Origin: Paragemmobacter straminiformis
GTDB taxonomy: Bacteria; Pseudomonadota; Alphaproteobacteria; Rhodobacterales; Rhodobacteraceae
Direction: 5' to 3'
Length of the DNA stretch: 64,000 nt
Assembly (NCBI RefSeq): GCF_014243445.1
Contig: NZ_JACLQD010000004.1
Span: 248,001 to 312,000 of the forward strand
Of this stretch, positions 27,277-36,494 are shown one piece after another (the first letter of the stretch is position 1; every line of letters starts with the position of its first letter). The position numbers were made by a program, and so were the translations under genes. The notes under the pieces were generated by a model. The model searched no databases. It had not been told where the DNA came from and was given only the letters and a program-made list of their open reading frames with translations.

Positions 27277-28284
27277 TCAGCCGCCGGTATGGCTCATGTG
27301 CCGTGTCATCTGGCCCGCGACGGACTGGCGGGAATAGTCGAAGTCGTGGCCCTTGGGCTTGCGGGCGATGGCGGCGCGGATCGACTGTTCCAAAAGCGCG
27401 TCATCGGGAGTTGCACGCAGGGGCGCGCGGAGGTCGGCCATGTCCTCCTGACCGAGGCACATGTAAAGCTCTCCGGTGCAGGTCAGCCGCACGCGGTTGC
27501 AGGATTCGCAGAAATTATGGGTCAGCGGGGTGATGAAGCCGATTTTCTGCCCCGTCTCGTTGATCCGCACATAGCGCGCGGGGCCACCGCTGCGTTCGGC
27601 AAGTTCGGTCAGCGTGAAGCGTTCGGCAAGGCGGGCGCGCAGGTCCGACAGGGGCCAATACTGGTCAAGCCGGTCTTCGTTGCCCAGATCGCCCATCGGC
27701 ATCACTTCGATGAAGGTCAGGTCATGGCCTTCGCGCGCGCACCAGTCGAGCAGGGGGAAAAGCTCGTCCTCGTTGAATCCCTTGAGTGCGACGGCGTTGA
27801 TCTTGACGCGCAGGCCCGCTTCCCTTGCGGCTTCGATCCCGTCGAGCACCTGGCCCAGGCGGCCCCAGCGGGTGATGTCGGCGAATTTCTGCGTGTCGAG
27901 CGTATCAAGCGACACGTTGATGCGGCGGATTCCGCATTCGGCCAGCTCGGCGGCATATTTGCGCAGCTGCGAGCCGTTGGTCGTCAGCGTGAGTTCGCGC
28001 AGCGCGCCGCTTTCAAGATGCCGCGACATGGCGCGGAAAAAGGTCATGATTCCCTTGCGCACAAGCGGTTCGCCGCCCGTGATGCGCAGTTTTTCGACAC
28101 CGAGATGGACGAATGCCGTGCAAAGGCGGTCAAGCTCTTCCAGCGTCAGCAAATCGGCCTTGGGCAGGAAGGTCATGTTTTCCGACATGCAATAGACGCA
28201 GCGGAAATCGCATCGGTCGGTGACCGAGACCCGCAGATAGGAAATCGGGCGGGCGAATGGGTCGATGAGCGGTGCGCGGTCCAT
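27277..28284 (-). CDS. moaA: GTP 3',8-cyclase (molybdenum cofactor biosynthesis)
   Basis: A 335-residue radical SAM enzyme for the first step of molybdopterin synthesis, converting GTP to 3',8-cyclo-7,8-dihydro-GTP. The N-terminal cluster motif is C25-x3-C29-x2-C32 ([12 protein letters not shown]). The second, substrate-binding cluster motif is [13 protein letters not shown]. The essential C-terminal GG is present (SHTGG). Length is normal for the family. It is a lone gene in this window; no other moa genes are nearby. The start is set by ATG at 28284, divergent from a lipoprotein gene 85 bases away. Confidence 0.96.
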   Translation of the reverse strand: MDRAPLIDPFARPISYLRVSVTDRCDFRCVYCMSENMTFLPKADLLTLEELDRLCTAFVHLGVEKLRITGGEPLVRKGIMTFFRAMSRHLESGALRELTLTTNGSQLRKYAAELAECGIRRINVSLDTLDTQKFADITRWGRLGQVLDGIEAAREAGLRVKINAVALKGFNEDELFPLLDWCAREGHDLTFIEVMPMGDLGNEDRLDQYWPLSDLRARLAERFTLTELAERSGGPARYVRINETGQKIGFITPLTHNFCESCNRVRLTCTGELYMCLGQEDMADLRAPLRATPDDALLEQSIRAAIARKPKGHDFDYSRQSVAGQMTRHMSHTGG

Positions 28285-28369
28285 GCATGATAGTTAGGAA
28301 GTCGCGCAAGGTCGCGCAAGCACGGAAGCGTCGGTTGCGCGGTCGCGGGCGTCAGACTATCGTCGGGCT

Positions 28370-28807
28370 ATGAAACAGGTTTTGATCCTTTCCCTTGCGC
28401 TTCTGCTCGCGTCCTGCGCCGTGATCGACCGTGTGCGCGGCCGTCCTGCCGAGGCGGCGCCCGCCTCGGTGGCAGGCTTCCCCGGTGCGGCGGTGGCGCA
28501 AAGTGCCGAGGCGCTGGACGGCACGACGGAGGCCGAAAAGACGGCGGCGCTTTCGGCGGGCGCAGCGGGCGGGACGGCCTTGGGAACGGTCACGGTCTCG
28601 CTCGGATCGCCGGCCGAGCAGGGATTCTGGCTGCGCTCCTCGCTGGTCACCGCACCCGCCAAGGGGCGGGTCGTGACAGACGAGGGCGCCTCGATCGCGG
28701 TCGATCTGCTGCCGGGAAGCGGGGCGGCGCAACTGTCGCTGCCCGCATTCCGCGCGCTGGGCCTGCCGTTGACAGGCTTGCCGCTGGTGACGGTCTATTC
28801 CGGCTGA
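28370..28807 (+). CDS. Putative lipoprotein of unknown function
   Basis: A 145-residue protein with a lipoprotein signal (MKQVLILSLALLLASC, lipid-attached Cys16). An Ala-rich linker (about 25-68) is followed by a small C-terminal domain with alternating hydrophobic residues (GTVTVSLGSPAEQGFWLRSS, then RVVTDEGASIAVDLLP), probably all beta. The product should be anchored in a membrane facing the periplasm. I do not recognise the family with confidence. It is a single gene, divergent from moaA, ending in a convergent hairpin shared with alkD. Confidence 0.75.
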   Translation: MKQVLILSLALLLASCAVIDRVRGRPAEAAPASVAGFPGAAVAQSAEALDGTTEAEKTAALSAGAAGGTALGTVTVSLGSPAEQGFWLRSSLVTAPAKGRVVTDEGASIAVDLLPGSGAAQLSLPAFRALGLPLTGLPLVTVYSG

Positions 28808-28819
28808 CACGGCCCAGCC

Positions 28820-28851
28820 CTGCCAATGCCATGCGGAATCTGGCACGGCAG
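28820..28851. terminator. Hairpin between convergent lipoprotein and alkD genes
   Basis: A stem of CTGCC plus TGCCA pairs with TGGCA plus GGCAG around a nine-base loop, with small internal bulges. It sits between the convergent stops. No T tract follows, so terminator activity is inferred from position and structure only. Confidence 0.4.
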
Positions 28852-28861
28852 ACGCGCCCGA

Positions 28862-29650
28862 TCAGCCGAGGAAGCGGGCGGCTTCCTTGCGGGCAAAGGA
28901 TTTGAGGCCGGCACCATGCGCATCGAGGAAGGCGCGCGCGCGCTGTGCGTCGTGCTTTGACAGATCGCGTATCCACCATGCGATGGCCTTCTGGATGAAC
29001 CAGTCGCGGTCCGTGATGTAGCTTTCTGCCCATGAGAGCGCGGTTTCGCGGATCGCGAGATCGGCATCTTTGGGGAAATTCATCTTGGCATAGGGCAGGG
29101 TGATGACAAGCGCCGCGCGGCGGGTCCACATGTTGGGGCTTTGCGTCCAGCCGGCGACCGTTTCGATGCGCGACGGATCGGCGACAAGGCGCTTTTGCCC
29201 CGCAATGGTCGCATGGTCCGCCACGGCCCAGCCGTCGAATCCTTGCGCCCAGTCGCAGACAAGCTGCCATGCGGCCCCGTCGGGGCGCATGCGGGCCTGC
29301 GCCAGAAGTTTGGCGGCCGCGACCATCGCCTCGTGGACATTCGACTGCCAGAGGCCCGCCGCAAGGGCGATGCGGTCGTCGAGTGAAAGCGCGGCGCGCC
29401 ATTCGGCGACCAGCTCTTCGACCTGCGGAACGGCGACGCCCAGATAGCGGCGCTTCACCTTGTGATAGGCCGCAGCCTCGGCCGCCTTGGCGGGATCGGC
29501 AAGGGCGGACAACTGGTCCAAAGCGGCTTGCGCCTCGGGCGACAGGGCGACGACAGGCTCTGCCTCTATCCCTGCATCGGCTGCGGGCGCGGTTTCTGTT
29601 CCGGCCTCTTCCGGTTCGTCCATCGGTTCGTCGACGAAAGTTCCGGTCAT
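28862..29650 (-). CDS. DNA alkylation repair protein (AlkD-like, HEAT-like repeats)
   Basis: A 262-residue protein. After an acidic, Pro/Ala-rich N-terminus (about 1-35) comes an all-helical AlkD-like domain, recognisable from YHKVKRRYLGVAVPQVEELV, WTRRAALVITLPYAKM and DRDWFIQKAIAWWIRDLSKH. Relatives excise alkylated bases or bind DNA through HEAT-like repeats. The ATG at 29650 overlaps the glmS stop (ATGA), so it is translated from the glmU-glmS message, an odd partner for a repair protein. An open frame extending further upstream is only overlap with glmS. Confidence 0.88.
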   Translation of the reverse strand: MTGTFVDEPMDEPEEAGTETAPAADAGIEAEPVVALSPEAQAALDQLSALADPAKAAEAAAYHKVKRRYLGVAVPQVEELVAEWRAALSLDDRIALAAGLWQSNVHEAMVAAAKLLAQARMRPDGAAWQLVCDWAQGFDGWAVADHATIAGQKRLVADPSRIETVAGWTQSPNMWTRRAALVITLPYAKMNFPKDADLAIRETALSWAESYITDRDWFIQKAIAWWIRDLSKHDAQRARAFLDAHGAGLKSFARKEAARFLG

Positions 29651-31464
29651 TCCACGGTCACCGATTTTGCAAGGTTGCGGGGTTGGTCCACGTCTGTGCC
29701 TTTCGCGATGGCGGTATGATAGGCCAGAAGCTGGGCGGGGATGGCGTAAAGGATCGGGGCAAAGACCGGCGGCATGTCGGGCAGGGTCAGCGTCTTCCAC
29801 GCACCGGCCCCGGCCTCGGCCACGCCATGCGCGTCCGAGATCAGCAGCACCTTGCCGTGGCGGGCCATGACTTCCTGCATGTTCGACACGGTCTTGTCGA
29901 ACAGCCCGTCGCGCGGCGCCATGACGATCACGGGAACGGCGGCGTCGATCAGCGCGATGGGCCCGTGCTTCAGCTCGCCCGATGCGTAACCTTCGGCATG
30001 GATGTAGCTGATTTCCTTGAGCTTCAGGGCGCCTTCAAGGGCAAGCGGATACATCGCCCCGCGCCCGAGGAAAAGGATGTCCTGCGCCTTGGCAAGATCG
30101 TCGGCGATGGCGGCGATGGGGGTCGAAAGTGACAGCGCGTGGTTCATCAGACCCGGCAGGTTGCGCAAGGCGTCAAGATGCGCGGCAAGCGCGACGTCGT
30201 CGATCCTGCCGCGGTCATGCGCCGCCTTCAGGGCCAGAAGCGCCAGCACCGTCAACTGGCAGGTGAAAGCCTTGGTCGAGGCCACGCCGATTTCCACGCC
30301 CGCCAAAATCGGCAGGGCAAGGTCGCTTTCCCGCGCGATCGACGAGGTGGGCACGTTCACCACCGAAACCACCCGCGCCACCTTGCCATTGGCATAGCGC
30401 AGGGCGGCAAGCGTATCGGCGGTCTCGCCCGACTGGCTGACGAAAAGTGCCCACGAGGCCGGCGACAGCGGCGGCTCGCGGTAGCGGAATTCCGAGGCGA
30501 CGTCGATCTCGGCAGGCAGGCCCGCGATCTGTTCGAACCAGTATTTCGCGACATGGCAGGCGTATGAGGCGGTGCCGCAGGCGACCATCGTGATCCGGTC
30601 GACGCCCGTGAAATCGACGCCTTCGGGCAGGCGCAAGGTGCCTTCGGCCGTGGTGTAATGTTTCAGCGCGTCGGCGATCACCACGGGCTGTTCGGCGATC
30701 TCTTTCGCCATGAAATGCTTGTATCCGGCCTTTTCGACCCGCGTCGCCTCTATCTGGATGCGGGTTTCCGCGCGGTTGGCGCGGCGGTCGAGGCTGTCGA
30801 AGATCTCGGCCCCCTTGCGGGTGAGGACGGCCCAGTCCCCTTCTTCGAGATAGGTGATGCGGTCGGTCATGGGGGCAAGGGCGATGGCGTCCGACCCAAC
30901 GAACATCTCGCCCGTGCCGTGGCCGATGGCCAGCGGGCTGCCCTTGCGGGCGGCGATCATCAGATCATCCTCTCCTGCAAAGAGGAAGCAGAGGGCAAAG
31001 GCCCCTTCAAGCCGCGCGATGGTGTCGCGGGCGGCGTGGATGGGGCTCAGCCCCTCGTCCATGAAACGCTGCGCGAGCAGGGCAACGGTTTCGGTGTCGG
31101 TCTGGGATTCCTGCGCATAGCCCGCCTCGGCCAGTTCGGCACGAAGGGCGCGGAAGTTCTCGATGATGCCGTTATGGACGACCGCGACGGGGCCGGCCTT
31201 GTGCGGGTGGGCGTTGGTGACGGTCGCTGCGCCATGCGTGGCCCAACGCGTGTGGCCGATGCCGGATTTGCCCGCGAGCGGTTGGTGCACCAGCAGGTCG
31301 GACAGGTTGACCAGCTTGCCCACAGCCCGGCGGCGGTCAAGCTTTCCGCCGTTGACCGTGGCGATCCCTGCCGAGTCATAGCCGCGGTATTCAAGCCGTT
31401 TCAACGCCTCGACCAGCAAGGGGGCGGCTTCATGATTGCCAAGAACACCAACAATTCCACACAT
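29647..31464 (-). CDS. glmS: Glutamine-fructose-6-phosphate aminotransferase (isomerizing)
   Basis: A 605-residue enzyme making glucosamine-6-phosphate, the entry to amino-sugar and peptidoglycan synthesis. The N-terminal glutaminase has catalytic Cys2 (MCGIVGVLG) and the GHTRWATHG block. Two SIS isomerase domains follow (VACGTASYACHVAKYWFE; FLGRGAMYPLALEGALKLKE). The end NLAKSVTVE is the family's normal C-terminus. It overlaps the glmU stop upstream and the alkD start downstream, forming a tight three-gene operon. Confidence 0.97.
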   Translation of the reverse strand: MCGIVGVLGNHEAAPLLVEALKRLEYRGYDSAGIATVNGGKLDRRRAVGKLVNLSDLLVHQPLAGKSGIGHTRWATHGAATVTNAHPHKAGPVAVVHNGIIENFRALRAELAEAGYAQESQTDTETVALLAQRFMDEGLSPIHAARDTIARLEGAFALCFLFAGEDDLMIAARKGSPLAIGHGTGEMFVGSDAIALAPMTDRITYLEEGDWAVLTRKGAEIFDSLDRRANRAETRIQIEATRVEKAGYKHFMAKEIAEQPVVIADALKHYTTAEGTLRLPEGVDFTGVDRITMVACGTASYACHVAKYWFEQIAGLPAEIDVASEFRYREPPLSPASWALFVSQSGETADTLAALRYANGKVARVVSVVNVPTSSIARESDLALPILAGVEIGVASTKAFTCQLTVLALLALKAAHDRGRIDDVALAAHLDALRNLPGLMNHALSLSTPIAAIADDLAKAQDILFLGRGAMYPLALEGALKLKEISYIHAEGYASGELKHGPIALIDAAVPVIVMAPRDGLFDKTVSNMQEVMARHGKVLLISDAHGVAEAGAGAWKTLTLPDMPPVFAPILYAIPAQLLAYHTAIAKGTDVDQPRNLAKSVTVE

Positions 31465-32819
31465 TATGACTGACCTTTGGCTTTGCTTGCCTTGATGGAT
31501 TTGAGCTTTTCGAACAATTTGGTGGCAAGCCCCTCTTTGTTCACCTGCTTTGCGCGGCCGATGGCGATGGCTTCGGCGGGGACGTCCTCGGTGATGACCG
31601 ACCCCGAAGCGGTCAACGCACCGTTGCCCACGCTGACGGGGGCGACGAGCATCGTGTCCGATCCGATGAAGGCGTTCTTGCCGATGCGGGTGCGGTGCTT
31701 CATCACGCCGTCGTAGTTGCAGGTGACGGTTCCGGCACCGATGTTGGTGAATTCGCCCACATCGGCGTCACCGATATAGGAGAGGTGGCCGACCTTGACG
31801 CCTTCGTCGAGGATCGCGTTCTTGATTTCCACGAAATTGCCGACATGGACATGTTCGGCCAGTTCCGCGCCGGGGCGCAGGCGGGCGAAGGGGCCGACGT
31901 CCGAACCGCGGCTGATATGGCAGCCTTCGAGGTGGCAGAAGGCCTTTACCTCGGCCTCGGATTCGATGGTGACGCCGGGGCCGAAGACGACATTCGGGCC
32001 GATGACCGCATCGCGGCCGATCGTGGTGTCGAGCGCGAAGAAAACGGTATCGGGCGCGGTCAGGGTGACGCCGTTCTCCAAGGCCTCGCTGCGGGCGCGT
32101 TGCTGGAACAGGGCTTCCGCCTGCGCAAGTTCGGCACGGGTGTTGATGCCAAGGGTTTCAGCCTCGTCGCAAAGAACTAGGCCCGCCGAAAGCCCCTCGG
32201 CGCGGGCCAGCGCCACGATGTCGGTCAGGTAATATTCTCCGGCCGCATTGTCGTTCGTGACCTTGTGGCAAAGGCGGAAAAGCGTTTCGGCATCGGCGCA
32301 GATCACGCCGGAATTGCAAAGAGTTATGGCGCGTTCCTGATCGGTCGCGTCCTTGTATTCGACGATGCGGTCAAGCGTGTCTCCGCGGGCGACCAAGCGG
32401 CCGTACCGGCCCGGATCGGCGGCGGTGAAGCCAAGGACGACCACGGCATGGCGCGCGCGGGCTTCGAGCATCGCCTCGAGCGTTTCGGCGCGGATGAAGG
32501 GGGTGTCGCCGTAAAGCACGATGGCATCGCCGGATGCGCCCTGCATCGCGGCTTCGGCTTGCAGCACGGCATGGGCTGTGCCGAGTTGCTCCTCTTGCCG
32601 CGCGGTCAGGGTGCGGTCGTCATAGGCAAGTGCCGCCTTGTCCACGGCCAGGGCGCCGTGGCCCGTGACGACGACGGTCCGTTCCGGATCGAGCGCGCGG
32701 CCTGCGGCCATCGCATGGTGCAAAAGCGGGGCCGCGCCAAGGCGGTGCAGCACTTTGGGCAGATCGGAATTCATCCGCGTGCCTTGCCCTGCGGCGAGAA
32801 TGATCAGCGAGACCTGCAT
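31464..32819 (-). CDS. glmU: Bifunctional GlcN-1-P acetyltransferase / GlcNAc-1-P uridyltransferase
   Basis: A 451-residue bifunctional enzyme making UDP-GlcNAc. The N-terminal uridyltransferase starts LIILAAGQGTRMNSDLPKVL. The C-terminal half is a left-handed beta helix of hexapeptide repeats (about 245-440) with the acetyltransferase residues in GHLSYIGDADVGEFTNIGAG and CNYDGVMKHRT. It is the first gene of the glmU-glmS-alkD operon, divergent from gph across 83 bases that must hold both promoters. Confidence 0.97.
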   Translation of the reverse strand: MQVSLIILAAGQGTRMNSDLPKVLHRLGAAPLLHHAMAAGRALDPERTVVVTGHGALAVDKAALAYDDRTLTARQEEQLGTAHAVLQAEAAMQGASGDAIVLYGDTPFIRAETLEAMLEARARHAVVVLGFTAADPGRYGRLVARGDTLDRIVEYKDATDQERAITLCNSGVICADAETLFRLCHKVTNDNAAGEYYLTDIVALARAEGLSAGLVLCDEAETLGINTRAELAQAEALFQQRARSEALENGVTLTAPDTVFFALDTTIGRDAVIGPNVVFGPGVTIESEAEVKAFCHLEGCHISRGSDVGPFARLRPGAELAEHVHVGNFVEIKNAILDEGVKVGHLSYIGDADVGEFTNIGAGTVTCNYDGVMKHRTRIGKNAFIGSDTMLVAPVSVGNGALTASGSVITEDVPAEAIAIGRAKQVNKEGLATKLFEKLKSIKASKAKGQS

Positions 32820-32902
32820 GCTGCCCCTTTCCTTCTTGTTGCGCCCGTTTTACGCCCAAAGGGCAGGTCCGCAAGGGGCGGCCTTTCACACGAGGTTTCG
32901 GG

Positions 32903-33574
32903 GTGTTGCAAGCGAAACGAACGGTGGTCTTCGATCTTGACGGCACTTTGGCCGATACGTCGGCCGATCTTCTGGCTGCTGCCAATGCCTGTTTTCGCGC
33001 GATGGGCCACGGCGATGTGCTGACGCAGGCCGATGCGCTGACGGCATTCCACGGCGGGCGGGCCATGCTGCGGCTTGGCTTTTCGCGGCTGGGGGGCGTG
33101 GACGAGGCGGCGGTGGATGCGCACTATCCGGTGTTGCTGGCGGCCTATGCCGAAGGGATCGACACCCACACGCGGCTTTACCCCGGGGCGGTCGCGGCGC
33201 TTGAAGCATTGTTGTCTCGGGGCTTTCTCCTTTCTGTTTGCACCAACAAGCCCGAGGGGCTGGCCGAAACGCTGCTGCGGCGGCTGGGGGTGCGGGACCT
33301 TTTCGGCGCGCTGATCGGGGCCGATACGCTTGCCACGCGCAAGCCTGACCCCGCGCCCTATGTCGAAAGCGTGCGGCGTGCAGGGGGCGAGGTGGCGCGG
33401 TCGATGCTGGTGGGCGATACGGAAACCGACCGCAAGACGGGGCTGGCGGCGGGCGTGCCCGTGGCGCTGGTGACATTCGGGCCCGAGGGGCATGATATCG
33501 CGCGGCTTGAACCCGAAGCCCTGTTGCATCATTTCGATGCCTTGCCGGAACTTGCCGAAAGGATGCTTGGCTGA
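32903..33574 (+). CDS. gph: HAD-family phosphatase, phosphoglycolate phosphatase-like
   Basis: A 223-residue HAD hydrolase. Motif I FDLDGTLADT (nucleophile Asp11), motif II LSVCTNKPEG and motif III/IV MLVGDTETDRKTGLAAG are intact, with a helical cap between. The pattern fits Gph, which clears phosphoglycolate, though HAD specificity is hard to read from sequence. The start is GTG at 32903 (or TTG three bases later) with GAGG upstream. Its stop overlaps the start of the DegT aminotransferase (TGATG). Confidence 0.85.
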   Translation: MLQAKRTVVFDLDGTLADTSADLLAAANACFRAMGHGDVLTQADALTAFHGGRAMLRLGFSRLGGVDEAAVDAHYPVLLAAYAEGIDTHTRLYPGAVAALEALLSRGFLLSVCTNKPEGLAETLLRRLGVRDLFGALIGADTLATRKPDPAPYVESVRRAGGEVARSMLVGDTETDRKTGLAAGVPVALVTFGPEGHDIARLEPEALLHHFDALPELAERMLG

Positions 33575-34818
33575 TGGATCACGGAACCGCCGAACGTTTC
33601 ACCGGAAGTTTCACCCAGCAAGAGCCGATCCCCGAGGCCGGGATCGAAGCGGCCATTGCCGTGCTGCGGCACGGGCGCTTGCACCGCTACAACACGGCTC
33701 CCGGAGAGATTGCCGAAACCGCGCTGCTGGAAGAGGAATTCGCGGCGCTGGTGGGGGCGAAGTATTGCCTTGCCGTCGCGTCCGGCGGCTATGCGCTGGG
33801 CTGCGCGCTGCGGGCGGTGGGCGTGGCGGCGGGCGATGCGGTGCTGACCAACGCCTTTACGCTGGCCCCTGTTCCCGGTTCCATCGCGGCGGTGGGGGCA
33901 AGGCCCGTTTTTGTCGAGGTGACGCAAGAGCTTACCATCGACTTGGCGCATCTGGAGCGGGTGGCTACAGACAGCGGGGCGCGGGTCTTGATGCTGTCGC
34001 ATATGCGCGGGCATCTGTGCGACATGGATGCGCTGATGGCGCTGTGCGACCGGCTGGGTGTGACGGTGATCGAGGATTGCGCCCATACGATGGGGGCAAG
34101 CTGGAACGGGGTTCCTTCGGGGCGGCACGGGCGGGTGGGGTGCTATTCGATGCAGACCTACAAGCACATCAATTCCGGCGAGGGCGGGTTTCTGGTTTCG
34201 GACGACGCAGAGGTGATGGCGCGGGCCGTGCTGCTGTCGGGGTCCTATATGCTTTACGGCCGGCATCGGGCCGCGCCGCCTGTGGAAGTGTTTGAAAACA
34301 TTCGCCTCGATGTGCCAAACGTGTCCGGGCGGATGGACAATTTGCGCGCGGCGATCCTGCGGCCGCAGCTTGCCTTGCTGGAGGACCGGCGCGAACGCTG
34401 GGGCGTTTTGTACCGGACGATGGAGGCGGGGCTTGCCGATACGGGCGGCTTGCGGCTTGTGGCGCGGCCCGAACAGGAGGTCTATGTCGCCTCGAGTTTC
34501 CAGTTCCTGTTGCCCGACTGGCCCGAGGGGCGGATCAGGGCGTTGATCGGGCGCTGTGCGGCGCGGGGGGTGGAGTTGAAATGGTTCGGCGCGCCCGAGC
34601 CTGTGGCCTTTACCTCGCGCTACGAGCATTGGCGCTATGCCGACCCCGTGCCTTTGCCGCAGACCGATAAGGTCTTGGCGGGATTGATAGATATGCGCCT
34701 GCCGCTGACCTTTGCGCCCGAGGATGCGGCGCTGATCGCGCGGATCATCCGGGCCGAGGTCCAAATGGTGCTGCAATCGGGGGAAGAGGGGGCCGCGACG
34801 CTGGCCCTCGGGGACTGA
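33574..34818 (+). CDS. DegT/DnrJ/EryC1/StrS family PLP aminotransferase
   Basis: A 414-residue type-I fold PLP enzyme. VIEDCAHTMGASWNG (Asp168) contacts PLP, and CYSMQTYKHINSGEGGFLV holds the Schiff-base Lys197. Family members transaminate nucleotide-linked keto sugars or similar substrates. No nucleotide-sugar dehydratase or glycosyltransferase is nearby. The only sugar context is the divergent glmU-glmS operon. It is translationally coupled to gph. The substrate is unknown. Confidence 0.88.
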   Translation: MDHGTAERFTGSFTQQEPIPEAGIEAAIAVLRHGRLHRYNTAPGEIAETALLEEEFAALVGAKYCLAVASGGYALGCALRAVGVAAGDAVLTNAFTLAPVPGSIAAVGARPVFVEVTQELTIDLAHLERVATDSGARVLMLSHMRGHLCDMDALMALCDRLGVTVIEDCAHTMGASWNGVPSGRHGRVGCYSMQTYKHINSGEGGFLVSDDAEVMARAVLLSGSYMLYGRHRAAPPVEVFENIRLDVPNVSGRMDNLRAAILRPQLALLEDRRERWGVLYRTMEAGLADTGGLRLVARPEQEVYVASSFQFLLPDWPEGRIRALIGRCAARGVELKWFGAPEPVAFTSRYEHWRYADPVPLPQTDKVLAGLIDMRLPLTFAPEDAALIARIIRAEVQMVLQSGEEGAATLALGD

Positions 34819-34819
34819 A

Positions 34820-34848
34820 GCCCCCGTTTTCCCTTGAAAATCAGGGGC
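34820..34848. terminator. Bidirectional terminator between DegT aminotransferase and creA
   Basis: Two stacked stems, GCCCC/GGGGC and TTTTC/GAAAA, pair around a CCTT loop immediately after the aminotransferase stop and over the creA stop. Its position between convergent genes and its A/T inner stem suit termination on both strands. Confidence 0.55.
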
Positions 34849-35320
34849 CTGCCGTAGCACCGCTTTGCCACAGCGGCACCGTCGAGATCGACATCTTGGC
34901 CGAGCCTTCGGTCAATTCCCGCGCATGTGCGAGATATATCAGGCTGTTGCTGGTCGCGTCATAGATGCGGGTCACGGCGAGGGACTTGAAGAAGAGCGAG
35001 CGGCCTTCGGTAAAGATTTCTTCACCTTGCGGGCTGCGGTCGATGTCGCCCACGGTGATCGGGCCGGTCTGGCGGCAGGCGATGGAGCTGTTCGAGGGGT
35101 CTTCGAACCAGTTGCCCTGCACCAGACGGTCAAGGGTGGAGCGGTCGAAATAGGCGATGTGGCAGGTGACGCCCGCGACCTTGGGATCGGCCAAAGCCTC
35201 GATAACAATATCATTTCCGATCCAGTCGACGCCGACCTTGCCCACTTCTTCGGCCAGCGAGGGGAGGGGGGCTGCCAAGGCGGCGAGGGTGCAGAGCAGG
35301 GGGGCGATGCGGCGTTGCAT
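34841..35320 (-). CDS. creA: CreA family periplasmic protein
   Basis: A 159-residue secreted protein. A signal peptide (MQRRIAPLLCTLAALAAP, cleavage near SLA-EE) precedes the CreA core: VGKVGVDWIGNDIVIEALAD, GVTCHIAYFDRS and SIACRQTGPITVGD. The two Cys residues may form a disulfide in the periplasm. The CreA family has no firmly assigned function. The ATG at 35320 is chosen because it starts the signal peptide; the open frame continues upstream without coding character. It is divergent from the nuo operon. Confidence 0.88.
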   Translation of the reverse strand: MQRRIAPLLCTLAALAAPLPSLAEEVGKVGVDWIGNDIVIEALADPKVAGVTCHIAYFDRSTLDRLVQGNWFEDPSNSSIACRQTGPITVGDIDRSPQGEEIFTEGRSLFFKSLAVTRIYDATSNSLIYLAHARELTEGSAKMSISTVPLWQSGATAGP

Positions 35321-35595
35321 GGGCGACTCGGGTCCTTTCGGTGACAGGGAAAAGATGGGGACGGCGGAGCGCCCATGTAAGGGGGCGGAATGCACAGTCG
35401 ATGCACGGATCGGCGCAGGGCTTTTAAGGCTTTGTAGACCTTTGCATACAAAACATGGATTCCATCGTCGCAGGTGCGTCTTTTCCCATGCCCTTCGGTT
35501 GACCCCGACAAGGGGGCGGAGTAAACGGGGCCGCAAGAGAACAAGCGGCCCGTCAGTGGTTGCACCTCGCCCGTCGCCAGCACTAGGAGCACCAC
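35321..35595. promoter_or_regulatory. Divergent creA / nuo control region with leader hairpin
   Basis: A 275-bp gap that must hold the promoters for creA (minus) and for the long nuo operon (plus). An AT-richer island lies at about 35420-35462 (TTTAAGG, TTGCATACAAAAC), the best place for a promoter, but no clear -35/-10 pair could be assigned. A perfect 7-bp hairpin GGGCCGC-N10-GCGGCCC spans 35528-35551, 45 bases before the nuoA start, so it probably sits in the 5' leader. Confidence 0.45.
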
Positions 35596-35961
35596 GTGGA
35601 CACCCTTCTCCGTGAGTATCTTCCCATAATCATTCTTCTTGCGCTGGCCATCGGCCTCGGCCTTGTGCTGATGCTGTCGGCGGCCGTGCTTGCCGTGCGC
35701 AATCCGGACCCCGAAAAGGTTTCGGCCTATGAATGCGGGTTCAACGCCTTTGACGATGCGCGGATGAAGTTCGACGTGCGCTTCTATCTCGTCTCGATCC
35801 TGTTCATCATCTTCGACCTCGAAGTGGCCTTCCTGTTCCCCTGGGCGGTGGCCTTCGGCGATCTTTCGATGGTCGGGTTCTGGTCGATGATGGTGTTTCT
35901 GGCCGTTCTGACGATCGGCTTTGCCTACGAATGGAAAAAAGGAGCGCTGGAATGGGAGTGA
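35596..35961 (+). CDS. nuoA: NADH-quinone oxidoreductase subunit A
   Basis: A 121-residue membrane subunit with three helices. The conserved loop [20 protein letters not shown], with the Cys near the quinone site, is followed by [20 protein letters not shown]. It belongs to the proton-pumping membrane arm of complex I. The GTG start has TAGGAG upstream. It opens the nuo operon and overlaps nuoB by ten bases. Confidence 0.97.
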   Translation: MDTLLREYLPIIILLALAIGLGLVLMLSAAVLAVRNPDPEKVSAYECGFNAFDDARMKFDVRFYLVSILFIIFDLEVAFLFPWAVAFGDLSMVGFWSMMVFLAVLTIGFAYEWKKGALEWE

Positions 35962-36485
35962 GCACATCCCTCAACCATGCGGGGGCCGACCACGAGGTCG
36001 CCACGCAGGCGCTGAATGCCGAGTTGCAGGACAAGGGTTTCATCCTTACCTCGACCGAGGATATCATCAACTGGGCGCGGATCGGTTCGTTGCACTGGAT
36101 GACGTTCGGTCTGGCCTGCTGTGCGGTCGAGATGATGCACACCTCGATGCCGCGCTATGATCTGGAACGCTTCGGGGTCGCGCCGCGCGCCAGTCCGCGC
36201 CAGTCGGACCTGATGATCGTGGCGGGCACCCTGACCAACAAGATGGCCCCGGCGTTGCGCAAGGTCTATGACCAGATGCCCGAGCCGCGCTACGTGATCA
36301 GCATGGGTTCCTGCGCGAATGGCGGTGGCTATTATCACTACAGCTATTCGGTGGTGCGCGGTTGTGACCGGATCGTTCCGGTGGACATCTACGTTCCGGG
36401 CTGCCCGCCCACGGCCGAGGCGCTGCTTTACGGTATCTTGCAGTTGCAGCGGAAAATCCGCCGCACCGGCACCATCACGCGCTGA
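35952..36485 (+). CDS. nuoB: NADH-quinone oxidoreductase subunit B
   Basis: A 177-residue subunit binding cluster N2, the last iron-sulfur centre before quinone. The ligands are visible as Cys56-Cys57 ([11 protein letters not shown]), Cys121 ([10 protein letters not shown]) and Cys151 ([11 protein letters not shown]). The ATG at 35952 lies within the end of nuoA; an in-frame start seven residues earlier is less likely. It is followed after nine bases by nuoC. Confidence 0.98.
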   Translation: MGVSTSLNHAGADHEVATQALNAELQDKGFILTSTEDIINWARIGSLHWMTFGLACCAVEMMHTSMPRYDLERFGVAPRASPRQSDLMIVAGTLTNKMAPALRKVYDQMPEPRYVISMGSCANGGGYYHYSYSVVRGCDRIVPVDIYVPGCPPTAEALLYGILQLQRKIRRTGTITR

Positions 36486-36494
36486 GGGGAAGCA

